Source: Lethocerus indicus
Lineage: Eukaryota; Arthropoda; Insecta; Hemiptera; Belostomatidae
DNA length: 64,000 nt
Reading direction: 5' to 3'
Assembly (NCBI GenBank): GCA_019843655.1
Contig: JACDQD010000001.1
Coordinates: forward strand, 47,736,443-47,800,442
The notes beneath the pieces are model-generated. The model saw only the letters and a program-made list of their open reading frames with translations, was not told where the DNA came from and did no database searches. How positions within the stretch are numbered: position 1 is the stretch's first letter; each line of letters begins with the position of its first letter. Positions 1 through 18,600 of this stretch are shown here, piece by piece. Made by a program: the position numbers and the translations under genes.

Positions 1-12
1 CAAAACACTTAC

Positions 13-3000
13 TTTTGAACTTGCAGAAGATAAGCTTCTGCAGATGGAACACCTGGCCAGCAGACTTCAAGTGCATTAGTTGATGCTTTAACAAGTTGCA
101 CCCTACCCATTATTCCAGGTTTTTCTACTTCTAGATACCATAAATCTTTGCAGCATACCTGTATCATATTTCCCTTTCATTATAAAAAAAAAAGAAAAAC
201 TGTTTACTATTTAATATCAAGTGCAAATTTACACAAGTTGTTATATCTTAATAACAACAAGTGTAAATTGATAGCATTATGACAATAAATTTCATTAAAT
301 TTATTCAAAATTGTTAATGAAATGTTGTCATTTTTTCTACATTTCTACAGCCAAAGATTAATTACAGCAAATATGTACACTGGAATATTATCTCAGTAAT
401 GCAAAATGAAAGTAAAGGCTGACATTTATTTTTAAATGAAACTGTCTGATTTTCCAACATTAGACAAATATGAACTAACAGTTTATTACATGTAATAAAA
501 AGCACACAATGTTCAATTGATGTAAATATGTGCCACATTTAAGCTTTCGATATGAAACATCCAGCAAGATGGTGTCCCAAATATAATAAAGACTCATACA
601 TTTTGTTTTCGATTTCTACTGCGTATTCCAATTCTTACCTGAATATTTACTTACCAAATTCTTCAATACGAATTTAAATATTTGAGATTAAATTGTATCA
701 CTACAAAAATAATAACTCCACTGACTACTCAAAAAAAAAAATACATATCTATTAGCTAAAGGGATTCTTGAAGCTTAATGAATATTTTACAAAAAAATAT
801 AAAGTATGCACTTAAAACAATTTTGAAATAAATTGAATCAAATAGAATAAAATCAAAATAATAAAAAAGTAAATATTAAAAAATATATTAATCTATTAAA
901 TCATTTTTACTTGATTATTCCAGGCTTTACGATAACCATCTCGTCCAGACCATATGTAAATTCTACAATGGACACCAACAGCACAATGTCCCGCTCTAGC
1001 TCTTGGCATATTTTCTTCAGATACATCCATCGCTATTTCTTCCCAGCACATTGTGTCTATATAGAGAAGATACAATTATTTCAAAAGGGATATAATGATT
1101 TTTTCATATACAGCATTTATAACATCTGAAACTCAATCCATTATGTACTTATGCACAAACAACCAGAGTTGAGGCTTATTACATCCATGGCAAAGATCAA
1201 GATCTCTGTGCACGGTACAAGTGGTTTGACATTTACTACAGGCATACAATTATTTTTTCCTCGAGCAACAACTGCATTACAAACTTTTAGTTTTCTTAGT
1301 ATCTATAACATACAACCATACACTAGTACAGTATGCAATAGGATAAAATTTATACCTATAATCTTAAAAATAAATATATTAATTTAAAGTAAAATATTAC
1401 TGAGATTAAGTCTGGCAAGTTGATTTGTGCACTTCCACTCCTTCTCATGAGTTGCAACCTTTACATCATCCATAACAAGTGGGACCCATCCACCAAATAT
1501 ATACATGCCATCTCCAATAACCGATGCTGTATGTAACGATCTTGGCAATGGTGAAGGGCCACCAACCTCAGGCTTACTCCAGGTCATAGAACCTATATAG
1601 TAAAATGTGTCCTTGAATCGATGTATTTATGAAAATTAAAATAAGGATAGGAAAACAAGATATTATCAAGAAGAATTATATTGATCCTCCTACTTTCTAT
1701 ACAACCGATTAAACGAAAACAAGGACTGCTGATTACGCCTCACTGATATACATTAAGTGCAAACTATAAATTATCAATTGCTAGCTCATGCTTTCAAGCG
1801 CACTAATTCAAAATGTGATTGCACCTAACCTATATCAAGAATCCATAAATCACCGAGACGACAACCGGACATTCCACCATAAACTATTAATTTAGCATTT
1901 CCATTCTCATCCGTGTGAGCTACTGCTGTGTGAGATTCTCTTGGCGGGGGTGGCATCCCATAAGTATGGGGCATTTCCCAGGCTGTCACATTATTTGCTC
2001 TCAATTCTAGAGTGTATAGATCATTTAAGTACCTCACTGATACTGCACTGTAAAATATATAAAGATGAATAAAAATATAGTAGTTAAATATTTTTCCAAG
2101 AACAACCAAACTGGCATGTCAATATTATTAAAATAAATTGTAACTGTAAATATACAGCACTGAAACTAATGTGAAATGGACTATTAAGAAAATATCTCAT
2201 ACACATTCAATTAGTTTTTATAAAAAAAAATCAGTTAACTTGATAGTAAATACAATTTGAAGATATTTCATAAAACATTATTAATACATTACTTTTTTGA
2301 TACTAGCTGTATAGAGAGAATAAAAGTGAATCAAGTATCAAGAAAATGATCTCCTTTGTTTTTATTGTTTGAACATATTGTGTGCCTATTCAATTTCAGC
2401 CAAAGGAAAATATAAGAGAAAATAAAGGAGAAAATATGAATGCCCTATGAATGTATTCAACCTATTACATTACTGAAAATGAACAAGGGACTTAATGTGT
2501 TCATACGCCACATACATTTTTTCACCGTGTTCATAGTTTTGTGATTAAAGAAAAAATTTAATCGAAGATAATAAAACTGCAAAATATAACTGAATCGGAA
2601 AAATCTTAAATTGTGGAGGTGAGTGGTAGTCACAACTGTGACACTGGAAGTCACTTAAGTCCTCCATAGTTGAGGTGAACAATACTATTGTACTCACAAT
2701 GCTGTTCATAATATACATATGCATTAAAGATAATATAAAAAGATTATAAATAAAATCCTGTCACTGTGATAAGGAGTAGTAATAATTTAAGGGGAATATC
2801 AAAATTTCTATAGCCTAGTGGTTAAATTAGGATTCAAACATCAATGATGGATTACATTTTCCTTTTTTTGAAAAACTTTTCAAAATAAATTACCTGGGTA
2901 CATTAGCCTTTGCGTCATCGCAGTCATTAGCGAGTCCACCAAACAAATAAACTTTATTCCCAATCAGAGTAAAGCTGTGACCCAATCTAGGACATGGTGT

Positions 3001-3913
3001 AGGAGCAAATCTAGGAGCTCTAGGTCTCAATCTTTTCCATTCCCATCGGCTTGCCTGTAAGTTAATAAAACATTGCTAGCTAATATACGTAATTGTAAAA
3101 TGAATTTGTCTTTAGGATGTTTAAAATTCTCAAAATAAATGAATACAATTTAACTGATACTAATACAATTCAATTTATAAATGGAATTATACCTAACGTA
3201 AAAGATCATACCTGTAATTCATAAAGTTCATTCGAATACTTCCCATATTCAACCATCCCGCCAAAAACAAGAATTCGAGTGTTGTCCACCACAAATCCAT
3301 AAGCAGCACATCCTGGTGGGATATCACCTCTTGTTGCAGGGATAAACCACTGATTTGTTGCTGAAAAAACAAAAAAGAAATAAAATATTATAAATAGACA
3401 CAGTTATAAGAGAATTCTTATAAAAATATTCATTAAAAAATATTAGATATAACTAGTAAAGCTCATATTGCATTCTAATAAAATAGGAAAAATGTCAACA
3501 TTTCACATTAACTCGAAATGGCCAATTACATTCAACAGTTAAAATTTGTACTCATTAATTTGCTATCATAATGAAATTGAAATAACTAGTAACCAGTAAA
3601 TAACTTTTAACTAGTATATCAAAAAAATTTTTAACTTAAAATAATCCCTTCATATGAATCTTTTAATTTCTTATATTAAATTCTTTTAATTCTTATATCT
3701 ATTAATAAACAGTGGTTTATTATTAAAATTATAAAATGATTCACATAAACGGCAGTTCAAAATGAAATCGTAAAAACACAAAATATTGGGAATCAAATTA
3801 TAAGACAACAAATCATACCAGCACACCAAACAGGCAAAATCACTTTGAAAAATATTTTATAATGAAATCTAAATTTTGAAACAATGTTGTGCAATGTTCT
3901 GTTATGTGTGTGT

Positions 3914-3981
<68 letters not shown>

Positions 3982-3998
3982 TATATATATATATATAT

Positions 3999-4037
<39 letters not shown>

Positions 4038-4830
4038 TATATATATATATATTGTTTGTATATGTATACATACAAACAGAACAAAAATAATGTATATCTT
4101 GTGATACACTACCAATATTTATATACCAACTAATTAAAACAAATATATCTTTCAATGAGAATATCAAGCATATCTGTTTAAATCCTTCAATTAAATATAT
4201 AAAATTATTTTCTTTAAAGTTATGTATATTATAATTTTTTAAATTATCATTTCATAAATGTCCAAAATAAATATTTCACTTTTATATTATAATTTATAGT
4301 GGAAGCCAGTAAACCATGTAATCAAAAATGTCTAAAATTGCCGCGAAAATGACTTATATTATTGATACAACAGAAAGCGAACGTCACAGGCATAGAGGTG
4401 GAGGTTATGGCTCTTAGAAGCCTTAATTATATTGGCTTCGCCACTGATAAAACAACCGAACCAAAATACAAGACGCTCGCGCCCTTCAGCGCAGTTCATT
4501 ACGGCGTAAAAACGGTTAAAAACCTTAAACCGGTCAAAAACATCGGTTTAGAGACGGGGCGGGAAATAATGCGTCGACAGTCGGCGAAAAAAATATAAAC
4601 AAACTGGTAGAAGCCGAAAAGAACGCCATTGCCAAAACCCGAACCCCCCCTAGAGTTTCGATTAACTCACCCGTGTTGTAAACATGGAGTTCGTCGACAA
4701 TACCTTCATTTCCACCACCAAATACCACCATTAAATCTTTAATCGCGACAGCTCTGTGCCCATGCCTGGGCCTCGGCTGGGGACCGGTCGAGTCCGAAAC
4801 TTTCTTCCACTTTAACATGGGTGCCGCCAT
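13..4830 (-). CDS. Hcf: Host cell factor (HCF-1/HCFC1), N-terminal Kelch part, 3' end beyond window
   Basis: Nuclear co-regulator that tethers chromatin-modifying complexes to transcription factors through its Kelch propeller. Seven coding exons on the minus strand, 5' to 3': 4671-4830, 3212-3360, 2894-3054, 1830-2047, 1401-1592, 911-1056, 13-158; phases agree at every junction. The start at 4830 gives [11 protein letters not shown] followed by [14 protein letters not shown], the first Kelch blade. Later blades show [45 protein letters not shown] and ARAGHCAV, each followed by an FGG-, YGG- or WSG-type strand. The stretch [20 protein letters not shown] is almost invariant in HCF proteins. Exon 7 ([10 protein letters not shown], then [10 protein letters not shown]) leaves the propeller and opens the first fibronectin-III domain. 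About 390 residues are seen; the processing region and C-terminus lie off the left edge. Family identity is very sure; exon 4 has several AG acceptors close together, so its first residues are less certain. Confidence 0.95.
3916..4053. repeat. Compound (TA)n-(CA)n microsatellite
   Basis: About 28 TA units, a short CA run, TA again, then about 15 CA units and a final TA run, inside Hcf intron 1. Apparent open frames of 60-124 codons on both strands here are only repeats of Tyr/Ile or Cys/Val/Thr/His and are not genes. Confidence 0.95.
4331..4523 (+). repeat. Left arm of a 193-bp inverted repeat around the Hcf promoter
   Basis: This segment reads as the reverse complement of 6489-6681 with about four mismatches and no gap, starting at TCTAAAATTG and ending at CGGTTAAAAAC. 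It lies in Hcf intron 1, is richer in CpG than its surroundings, and matches no gene I recognise. Sequence outside both arms diverges at once, so the limits are sharp. Confidence 0.95.
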
Positions 4831-5499
4831 TTACACTGAACAACCATGAGCCCGATCGAGGGAACAAGCATGAACCACAAGGCTACTACCACAGCCTTGC
4901 ATAATTACAGCTGCTTACGTCCGATATACGTTTTTAAGATTTTACTTCAATATGTCCGCAATTAATTTATATATTTCGTGTATTTTAAATGCATGTAACG
5001 ATATAAAGACGTCGCAAACGAAATCGCGCGTTCAAACGACAATTTTTCGTAATGTAGTATTTGTATATTATACTGTGGAATATTATAGAAAGTAAAATAT
5101 TCAAATAAATACACGTTTATTTTTGCGTTTCTTACGCCGTTTCTTAAACACATCCGTGACCAAAATAAATATAATGAGAAAATATATTTCTTACACCACG
5201 CTTATAGAAGTATTATTCCAAATATTCCAGAAGTTCCAACTTAAAATGTTACAGACCCTCTAATAAAAATCAGGTTGGCCAATGCCAATATTTTCAACGA
5301 ACTAATTATTTCCAAACTACCGGAATCGACATTCTTCCGACTGTATACCGATATGCTACCAACCACCTACTACTATTACTCACCAATATTCCCGGTTTGT
5401 AGCCATTTACATCACATATTTTATACTATGCGAATTTCGTATTCCTTGAGAGGTTGAGTATGGAATCTCACCGGCAAATAAACAGCTATTTATTTAGAG

Positions 5500-5502
<3 letters not shown>

Positions 5503-5548
<46 letters not shown>
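5503..5548. repeat. (TA)n microsatellite at mariner insertion site
   Basis: About 23 TA units directly abutting the left end of the mariner. Because mariners insert at TA, this tract probably supplied the target site. Confidence 0.9.
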
Positions 5549-5552
<4 letters not shown>

Positions 5553-6300
5553 GTTGGCTAATAAGTAATGGCCGTTTTTTCAATTTGAATTAGCGCGTGA
5601 ATAAAAAATTGTTTTGGCATATTGTTTTATTGCTATTCGAAAGAGCTTTCTTTTCTCTATAAGATAGTATATGAGATTTTTTTGTTGACCTTAATTTTTT
5701 TTTATTTTAAGATCATTGAAATGGAGTGCCAAGTCGACAAAACCGAGCATTTTCGACACAATCAAGGTGCTACGGCCGCAAAAAGCTGCTAGTGACATTT
5801 GTGCTGTGTACGGAGAAGGCTCTATGCCTGAAAGAACTGCTCGAAATTGGTTTGCGAAGTTCAAAGATTGCAATTTCGATCTTAAGGACGCTCCTCGTTC
5901 CGGGCGACCAGTCGAATTTGATGAAGAGCGTTTGAATCAACTTTTGCATGAAGACGCGCGCCAAACTTTTGAACCTTCCCCATCGAGTGAAGGTGATGCT
6001 CAACAGTGCCGTGCACGCATCCCATCTTCTCTGCCAACTCCCAAGTGGTTTGGCGGCCGTAGCACCTTGATTGAAGGCAAAAAGAAGAAGGTGTCGAAAA
6101 TGCTCGGTTTTATCGACTTGGCACTCCATTTAAATGATCTTAAAATAAAAAAAAATTAAGGTCAACAAAAAATCTCATATACTATCTTATAGAGAAAAGA
6201 AAGCTCTTTCGAATAACAATAAAACAATATGCCAAAACACTTTTTTATTCACGCCCTAATTCAAATTGAAAAAACGGCCATTACTTATTACCCAACCTAA
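5549..6300 (+). mobile_element. Rearranged fold-back mariner element (752 bp)
   Basis: It begins TTAGGTTGGC and ends with the complement CCAACCTAA, flanked by TA on both sides. The terminal inverted repeats are far longer than the ~30 bp usual for mariners: left arm 5549-5779 and right arm 6053-6300. The arms differ by an 18-nt indel (absent from the left arm), a one-base poly-T difference and a few substitutions. Each arm contains the terminal sequence, the leader and the transposase start codon with its first ~26 codons, so the right end is an inverted copy of the left end and not a normal mariner 3' end. Intact mariners are about 1.3 kb; this copy is non-autonomous. Confidence 0.93.
5720..6062 (+). 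pseudogene. Broken mariner transposase N-terminal (HTH) fragment
   Basis: The family start (MECQVDKTEHFRH) is at 5720. The forward copy lacks six codons after FRH and then shifts frame, so the natural start soon meets a stop. The helix-turn-helix region continues in another frame: AVYGEGSMPERTARNWFAKF, then DAPRSGRPVEFDEERLNQLL, about residues 30-84. From about 5976 the sequence flips: 5976-6052 is the reverse complement of the next ~28 codons of the same gene (second helix-turn-helix, around ELAEKMG). The catalytic DDE domain is absent. No active protein can be made. Confidence 0.9.
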
Positions 6301-6302
6301 TA

Positions 6303-6340
6303 TATACACACACACACACACGCACGCACGCATATATATA
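6303..6340. repeat. CA/CG/TA microsatellite right of the mariner
   Basis: Short CA run followed by CGCA units and TA, directly after the right terminal repeat. Confidence 0.8.
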
Positions 6341-6488
6341 ATTACATCACATAACCCCTAAATGCCTAGAAAAAAAGTAACATCGGTTCCTGGCGGCAAT
6401 CCTTGTCTTTATAATAATGTACTTGGGAATATCAATAAGTTCAAAACTGTTTATTTATAAACGGCTCTTATAATCATAAGAAGCAGAA

Positions 6489-6681
6489 GTTTTTAACCGT
6501 TTTTACGCCGTAATGAACTGCGCTGAAGGGCGCTAGCGTCTTGTATTTTGGTTCGGTTGTTTTATCAGTGGCGAAGCCAATATAATTAAGGCTTCTAAGA
6601 GCCATAACCTCCACCTCTATGCCTGTGACGTTCGCTTTGTGTTGTATCAATAATATAAATCATTTTCGTGGCAATTTTAGA
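6489..6681 (-). repeat. Right arm of the 193-bp inverted repeat
   Basis: Reverse complement of 4331-4523 at about 98% identity with equal length. The spacer between arms is 1965 bp and holds Hcf exon 1, its promoter and the fold-back mariner. No obvious target-site duplication is seen outside the arms. Confidence 0.95.
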
Positions 6682-7467
6682 ATGATGAACGCTTTATAAC
6701 AAGCATTTTTATAACGAAAAAAACCTTTTATAAAATAAAAGCACTTGTGAAATACAATATTATATTAATAATTTTAAATTATAGTGTATATTATAGTATA
6801 TTATTATTTAAATTGTAGCTTAAATAATAGTGGTATAATTTCAAATTAATTTGTTATATTTCTTTAATTAATATTTAAATAGTAATCTATTCCAAAGAAA
6901 CGAAACCAAATTTAAAATAATTATACGTATATAATAAGTATTATGGTTGTCTAATAATGGTAAAATAAATATAGTTGGCACAATATTGTACGTAGTGAGT
7001 AAAAATGATTTGTCTCCCATTGGAGCTACATTAATATTATTACTTTAGATTCTTTAAATTCATCACATAATGAAACTAATATCTACAGGGTTGAGTTTTG
7101 TATTATTACGAAAAAAATGATCGTCAATAATCGTTTACAGGAGTGATACAATTTTTGTTTAAATATACGAAAGAGAATATTAATATAACTATATTTTATT
7201 TCTTTTTGTTTTATTTATTTACTGATATACAATTAAACTTTATGCACCAGTAACGTACACTAAAAATTAAATGTTGGTATTGTTTACAAGTGGTGGTGGG
7301 TGGGGATAGATTCGGGTAGTGTTAGCTCAGTGGTCAAATCTCAGTTCGACCACGTGTCTGGACTAGGTTAGTTTGTCCGAAATCTTACCAACGGTTGGTG
7401 CACACGTTTCCTCAATTTCATCTTTTGACTTTAAATGACAGTATCTCCTGCACATTAGTACCGAAAA

Positions 7468-13715
<6,248 letters not shown>

Positions 13716-15579
13716 GTAATGGAAAACGAATAGATAACATTTGTCCAGTTTGGTTTATAAATTATATATCCCTGCTGAATAATTATTTACTCTGATATAT
13801 GAAAACATACTGTACCAATATTTGAGTAAATGGGACTAAATTTAATCGTTACTGAAATTTCGATTTGGGTTCTCAAGTCGCACATTCTTGAATGAAAAGG
13901 CGACTTTATTACCTTTACGATGATTACAATATAGAATACCTGGTTTGGTGGCCCTAAAGGATTTTGAATAGCATGGTTTTTGTGATCTTCTGTCCCCACT
14001 CACTGGCTTGGTCTTTTGCTGGACCGGTTTAGGCTGCACACCATTTTCAGTAGCTTTTTCTCATTAGGTTGATGAATCACTTAGGCATGTCTCAGTAAAA
14101 TTGCAGTCTCAAGAAAGATCGAACCGATGAGCAGAGACAAAATATCGCAAGAGCCATGGTATTACAATTTTCTTTACTGCATAATGGATAAAAAAACAGT
14201 TCTGTGTGGAATATTTTGATAATTCATAATACTGTACAATATCCTGTGATTAATTAATAATCAAGACATGTAATAAAAACTTTTCAGCACAATTATGGCA
14301 TCACCCATAAGTCGATAGATAAATGAATGGAATATATGTTATAATGTAATCTTAATAATATTTAAAAAAAACATTAAGTCATGTTTGAGCTTAATGCACA
14401 GAGTTTGCATAGCTCACTAATACCTAGAGAAAAGGTGTGCCTGTGAACTAACTAATTTTAAGAAATAAAGTGAAACATAATAATTTTGTTTAAAAAAGGC
14501 TTGAACATTCATGAACTATGTTTAATACTGTAATATTATGGTGGTCCTGGAAGACAGCTTTCAAGTTCTGTTCTTTAGGAGTTTCTTTGTTTTCAATATT
14601 TTCATTGACTTTGAAAACTATTGAGGAAATATATTTTTAGTGCAAGATAATTGTTCATTGTTAGTACATCTACAGTGTTTGAAGTGAGTTGAAAGTGTTT
14701 CGATTATTAGTAGACATTTGCATCAAAAATTGTTTATCGACATTTTGAATGTTTTTTTTTGTTGGTGAACTCCAGTAAGTGAGGTAGGAAAATTGGAATA
14801 TAAACTAACAATCTTTATTTTTTCTTAAGAATGAATCAAAGTAAATTCTGGGTTATTAATGCCAGTAGAAAATGTACTGGTGGATTTCACAAAGAAATTA
14901 AGTTTTTATTTACCTTAAAAATAGAATGACTTAAAATGGGAGTTATGTAACTATTAGTAGAACTTAATACTCCTCGATTCCATAAAGAAATGAAATCAGA
15001 TCTAACTTTTTCTATTCTTTTCCCTCAAGAATAGAACAAAGTCAAATATGGATGATGTAATAATTAGTGTGGGGAGAACATGTGTTGGTTGAATCAATGA
15101 AATTTGAAACGAGCAAAAGTATTTTTTCTACATCTGATATTACAAAAATAATGAACTCTTGAGACACGATTTAAATGATAGTTTTTTACAGTTGTAAAAT
15201 TGCAACATACTTAGATTTTTCAATATTTGTACCATTTTCTGGCTCAACCCGCTGTTAAGCTTGACCGGGTTCGGTTTTTCACTTTAAACTGCCCCCCAAA
15301 CAAATTGGCTTTATTAACAAAATGAAGAACCGTTTCTAACAAGAATATTTTAAACTTTAAATTGTTTGACTTGCATGCCCTTAAATTAACAAATCCGATA
15401 GTTTGCACGCCCCACAATACCAGGAGTCTTGTCTCCCTGAACCGACATTTCTAACATGTTTAATCTTATGTGATGTAGACATTAGAGAGCACATAAAATA
15501 GTGCACTGAAAGTGCACTAGTGTGAGTGTTTATATTTGTTTCTATGTGCATTTCGTTAGGTAGTTTAACATTCTAACAT

Positions 15580-15690
15580 ATATGCCTCAGGCAGTGAAAG
15601 AGTGGTTTTCCAGCCGAGGAGGCCAGAAGGAAAGGATGGCCCTCTCCCACTGCAGTGATCCAATTTTGGGTCACGATTTACAGCTCTTCC
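15580..15690 (+). pseudogene. Possible Tc1-like transposase fossil
   Basis: The translation AVKEWFSSRGG resembles the region before the last catalytic motif of Tc1-like transposases. In a second frame a Gly-Trp-Pro-Ser run follows, and then in the first frame DPILGHD, where intact elements have a WPS-SPDLNPIEH type motif. One or two frameshifts would be needed. No terminal repeats were recognised, and the match is from memory of the family, so confidence is low. Confidence 0.35.
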
Positions 15691-18600
15691 ACTCAGTTCT
15701 ATTATTTAGCAGATCTTTTCATATCTACATTACCTTTTATAAACAGGAAAGCGAGAATATTGTTAATTGGACCCGAAACTAATTTCCCCAAATAGATTTT
15801 GTTTGTGCATGTGTATGCTTAATGTGCAGAAAAATGATTAATACACTAATACTTTAAAAAGAAAAAAAATTATTTTAAGAACAGTAATTTTATGTACTAT
15901 ACGAAGAATACATATTTTTGTGGATGTATAGAAGCCCGACTGTTTTTTAAACCATGTTTTATAGTTTAACTATATATAAAATATTGACATTTTTACCACT
16001 ATCTAAAATTTAAATCTTAATAAAATTTATATGTTGTTGCTTCATTCTTAGGGCATTTAAGTGTTAAAAGTTAAAATCTACTAGGCTCATAATTAACTTA
16101 TCATAAAATCCATTCGTGAATCAAATGTAATGATACTTTAGCAATTGATGTTATCTACCAATTATGAAGCTTTGAATGAGCGTTTCAAATATTTATGGAT
16201 CAGTGATAATAACTGAATGAATTATAAGAACTTTGTAAGAATTTTTCTGTTTGTTTAAATTTTAGCAATTAATAAGTTAATATGTGGATATATTGTCCTT
16301 GAATCTCACAGTTTGCATGTTCAAAATTGTATTTAATATTTTTATATTGTTTTTAATTTTTTTTCACTTTTTATAAATCTCATACTGCCTTTCAGGATTG
16401 TTAGTGAAGTCTCTGCTTATTTTTCAAACGTTAACATATTGGGATTCTTCATATTACAGTATACATTTTTTATCCATACGAGGGAAAATATTTAGGCCTC
16501 TGAAACCTAAACCTCATTTGGTGGTGTTAACCAGATACTGATGGAGGATAAAAAAATCCTGTTCCTGAAATTCATTCCTTTTTACAAGGACTTCCACTTT
16601 TTTCCTGAAAGGATTATGTAAACAGTAACATTCTTTAAAAAACAAAATACACTTCCATAAGATTTTGTAACTTAATTATATTAGTTATACTGTGTAGTAA
16701 TTATAGTTTATTGTTCTACTTAGTTTTATTTCAGTATTTCAATATAGTTATGTTTCTATTAACTTATTTTAGTTTAATCTAGGGTGAGGTTTTACTTCAA
16801 TATATTTGTAGTTAAAATAATTATTTTCTACTATAATTGAGTGGATTCCCTATTGTTATTTACACCAGGTTATGTTATATTAAGCTTAGTCTATCTGTGA
16901 TTTTAGTTTTGAACTATTCACTATTTCACAATTTGTTTTCCAACCTTTTTTATGTTAATAAAGGGTATCCTTAAATGTATTCACAGATTGTATTCTTATT
17001 ATAATAAATACAATTGTGTTCATTCTAAATATAATAATTTATGCCTACAAAAAAAACATTTTTGTATATGAAAATTGTACATTAAAAAGTAGAGGGCTGC
17101 CAGAGACTGTTGATGAATAAAAATTTGATTGTTGACCTTCTGACAGCATGTTTATGCTCCCAGATAATCTCAATTGATTGATTGAAGTCCTAAAGTGGAA
17201 AGTGATTTGACGACTTATAACCAAACAAATATTACAGGATTGGAAGCTGACAAAATTATGAGAGTTATAATTTGAGATTATTAACTTAGTCTGATTATAT
17301 CATTTTTATAACCAAGAGAAAGATTAGGACGAAGGAGAAGGACCAAAAACCCAATTGAGTCCTATGGATATTGTTTGAGGATGTAATTTAAATATCTCTG
17401 TATAATCTGTAAATCGTGGAAACAACCAAGAGATAAGTTATAGTTTTCAAATAGATTCTACACTCTGTTCCCATGACAGGCGATATTAACATCGATTCAA
17501 TCATCGCAAGCTAACAGAAAAATTCGTTCTACAAGTTTAATGTAGTTATATTTTTCAATTTCTGTAACTCTGTTGCATTAAACAGTGTTGTTACTGGAAG
17601 CGCATAACAGACCCTCTTGCGAATTAAAAAAAGATTAACCCTTCTGCGGTTGCGCCAAGTTGTGACGCACTACCCATGACATCTTTGATATTTGGATTAT
17701 CCCTGGGTGGGTGGTACGATACCTCCCTAAACGTATCCCTAATAGACAGACATTTTATCACCATCGCATGACATTATTAATCCATCTTCAGAATAAGAAG
17801 TTTATTATTATCAAGTGAAAAATGAGTGTCCTAATACTTTTTTGCCCAATAATAATACGTATTGATTTTAGTTTTTTTTAAAGATTCAATTGTAAGGTAC
17901 AATTAATTGTGAATTATATTCATACCCGTTCCAATAATTGATGCTATAATAATCCATCTCCATTTGTGGTGCCTCAGATTTTGGATTACAAATTATACTC
18001 ATTAGAGTATATTATTATCAATCATTAGATCAACAATAGTTACAAGGAACATCATTATTACCCAATTAGCAAACCCGTAGTTCTAACATTAAAATGTTGG
18101 TGGACAAGTTAACTAATTCTAAATGCGATTTTCCATCTTTTCTTGATTATTTCCTAATCCTAAGCTAGACTGGTTTCGACTTTTTGCCATCATCAATAAG
18201 AATTTCATGGGGTATTTATTATAATTGGATATATATACACATACATACAGATGAACACAGACATACACACGTAAATGAGAGAGAGAGAGAGAGTTATATC
18301 ATCGAGACAAAACTGACATGCTTAAAGATATCTCACTATTTTGATGGAATGTTACTGACGAATGCAACAAGCCGAATCAGGTCTAACTTAAGAATAGAAG
18401 CCGGGAGACAGAAAATTGCACGTTTGACGATATATATTTTTATTGAATTTCTAAATAACACAAATGCCAAAAACTTAGAAAAAACATACAATATATTTGA
18501 GAAACTTTAGATCTTTCACTTCTGTATTAATTAAAACTTGCTTTACCTCCTATTCAAAAGGAGCCCTGTATTTTTGCTATGTAATTTGCCCTGTTCCCTC

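Larger units (their letters stand above)
159..4670 (-). other. Introns of Hcf
   Basis: Six introns: 159-910, 1057-1400, 1593-1829, 2048-2893, 3055-3211 and 3361-4670. They are AT-rich and without recognisable genes. The largest, intron 1, holds the compound TA/CA microsatellite (3916-4053) and the left arm of the 193-bp inverted repeat (4331-4523). Confidence 0.8.
4831..7467. other. Head-to-head intergenic region between Hcf and IMPDH
   Basis: Divergent spacer of 2.6 kb. It should contain both promoters: sequence next to the Hcf start (about 4800-5050) and just upstream of 7468 is less AT-rich and contains CpG. In between are a (TA)n tract, the fold-back mariner and the right inverted-repeat arm. 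No TATA box could be assigned with confidence. Confidence 0.7.

Noticed and set aside
3793..4167. Overlapping open frames of 60-124 codons on both strands
   Set aside because: They are translations of the TA/CA microsatellite; composition is Tyr/Ile or Cys/Val/Thr/His repeats in every frame.
4362..4598. 78-codon plus-strand frame in Hcf intron 1
   Set aside because: Most of it is the inverted-repeat arm, with no family resemblance; the repeat explains its higher GC and open frame.
5716..6159. 147-codon frame as an active transposase gene
   Set aside because: It joins a frame-shifted N-terminus, reversed coding sequence and the right inverted arm; the catalytic domain is missing.
7320..7360. 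tRNA-like A-box and B-box words upstream of IMPDH
   Set aside because: The boxes are only about 20 nt apart and no cloverleaf can form.
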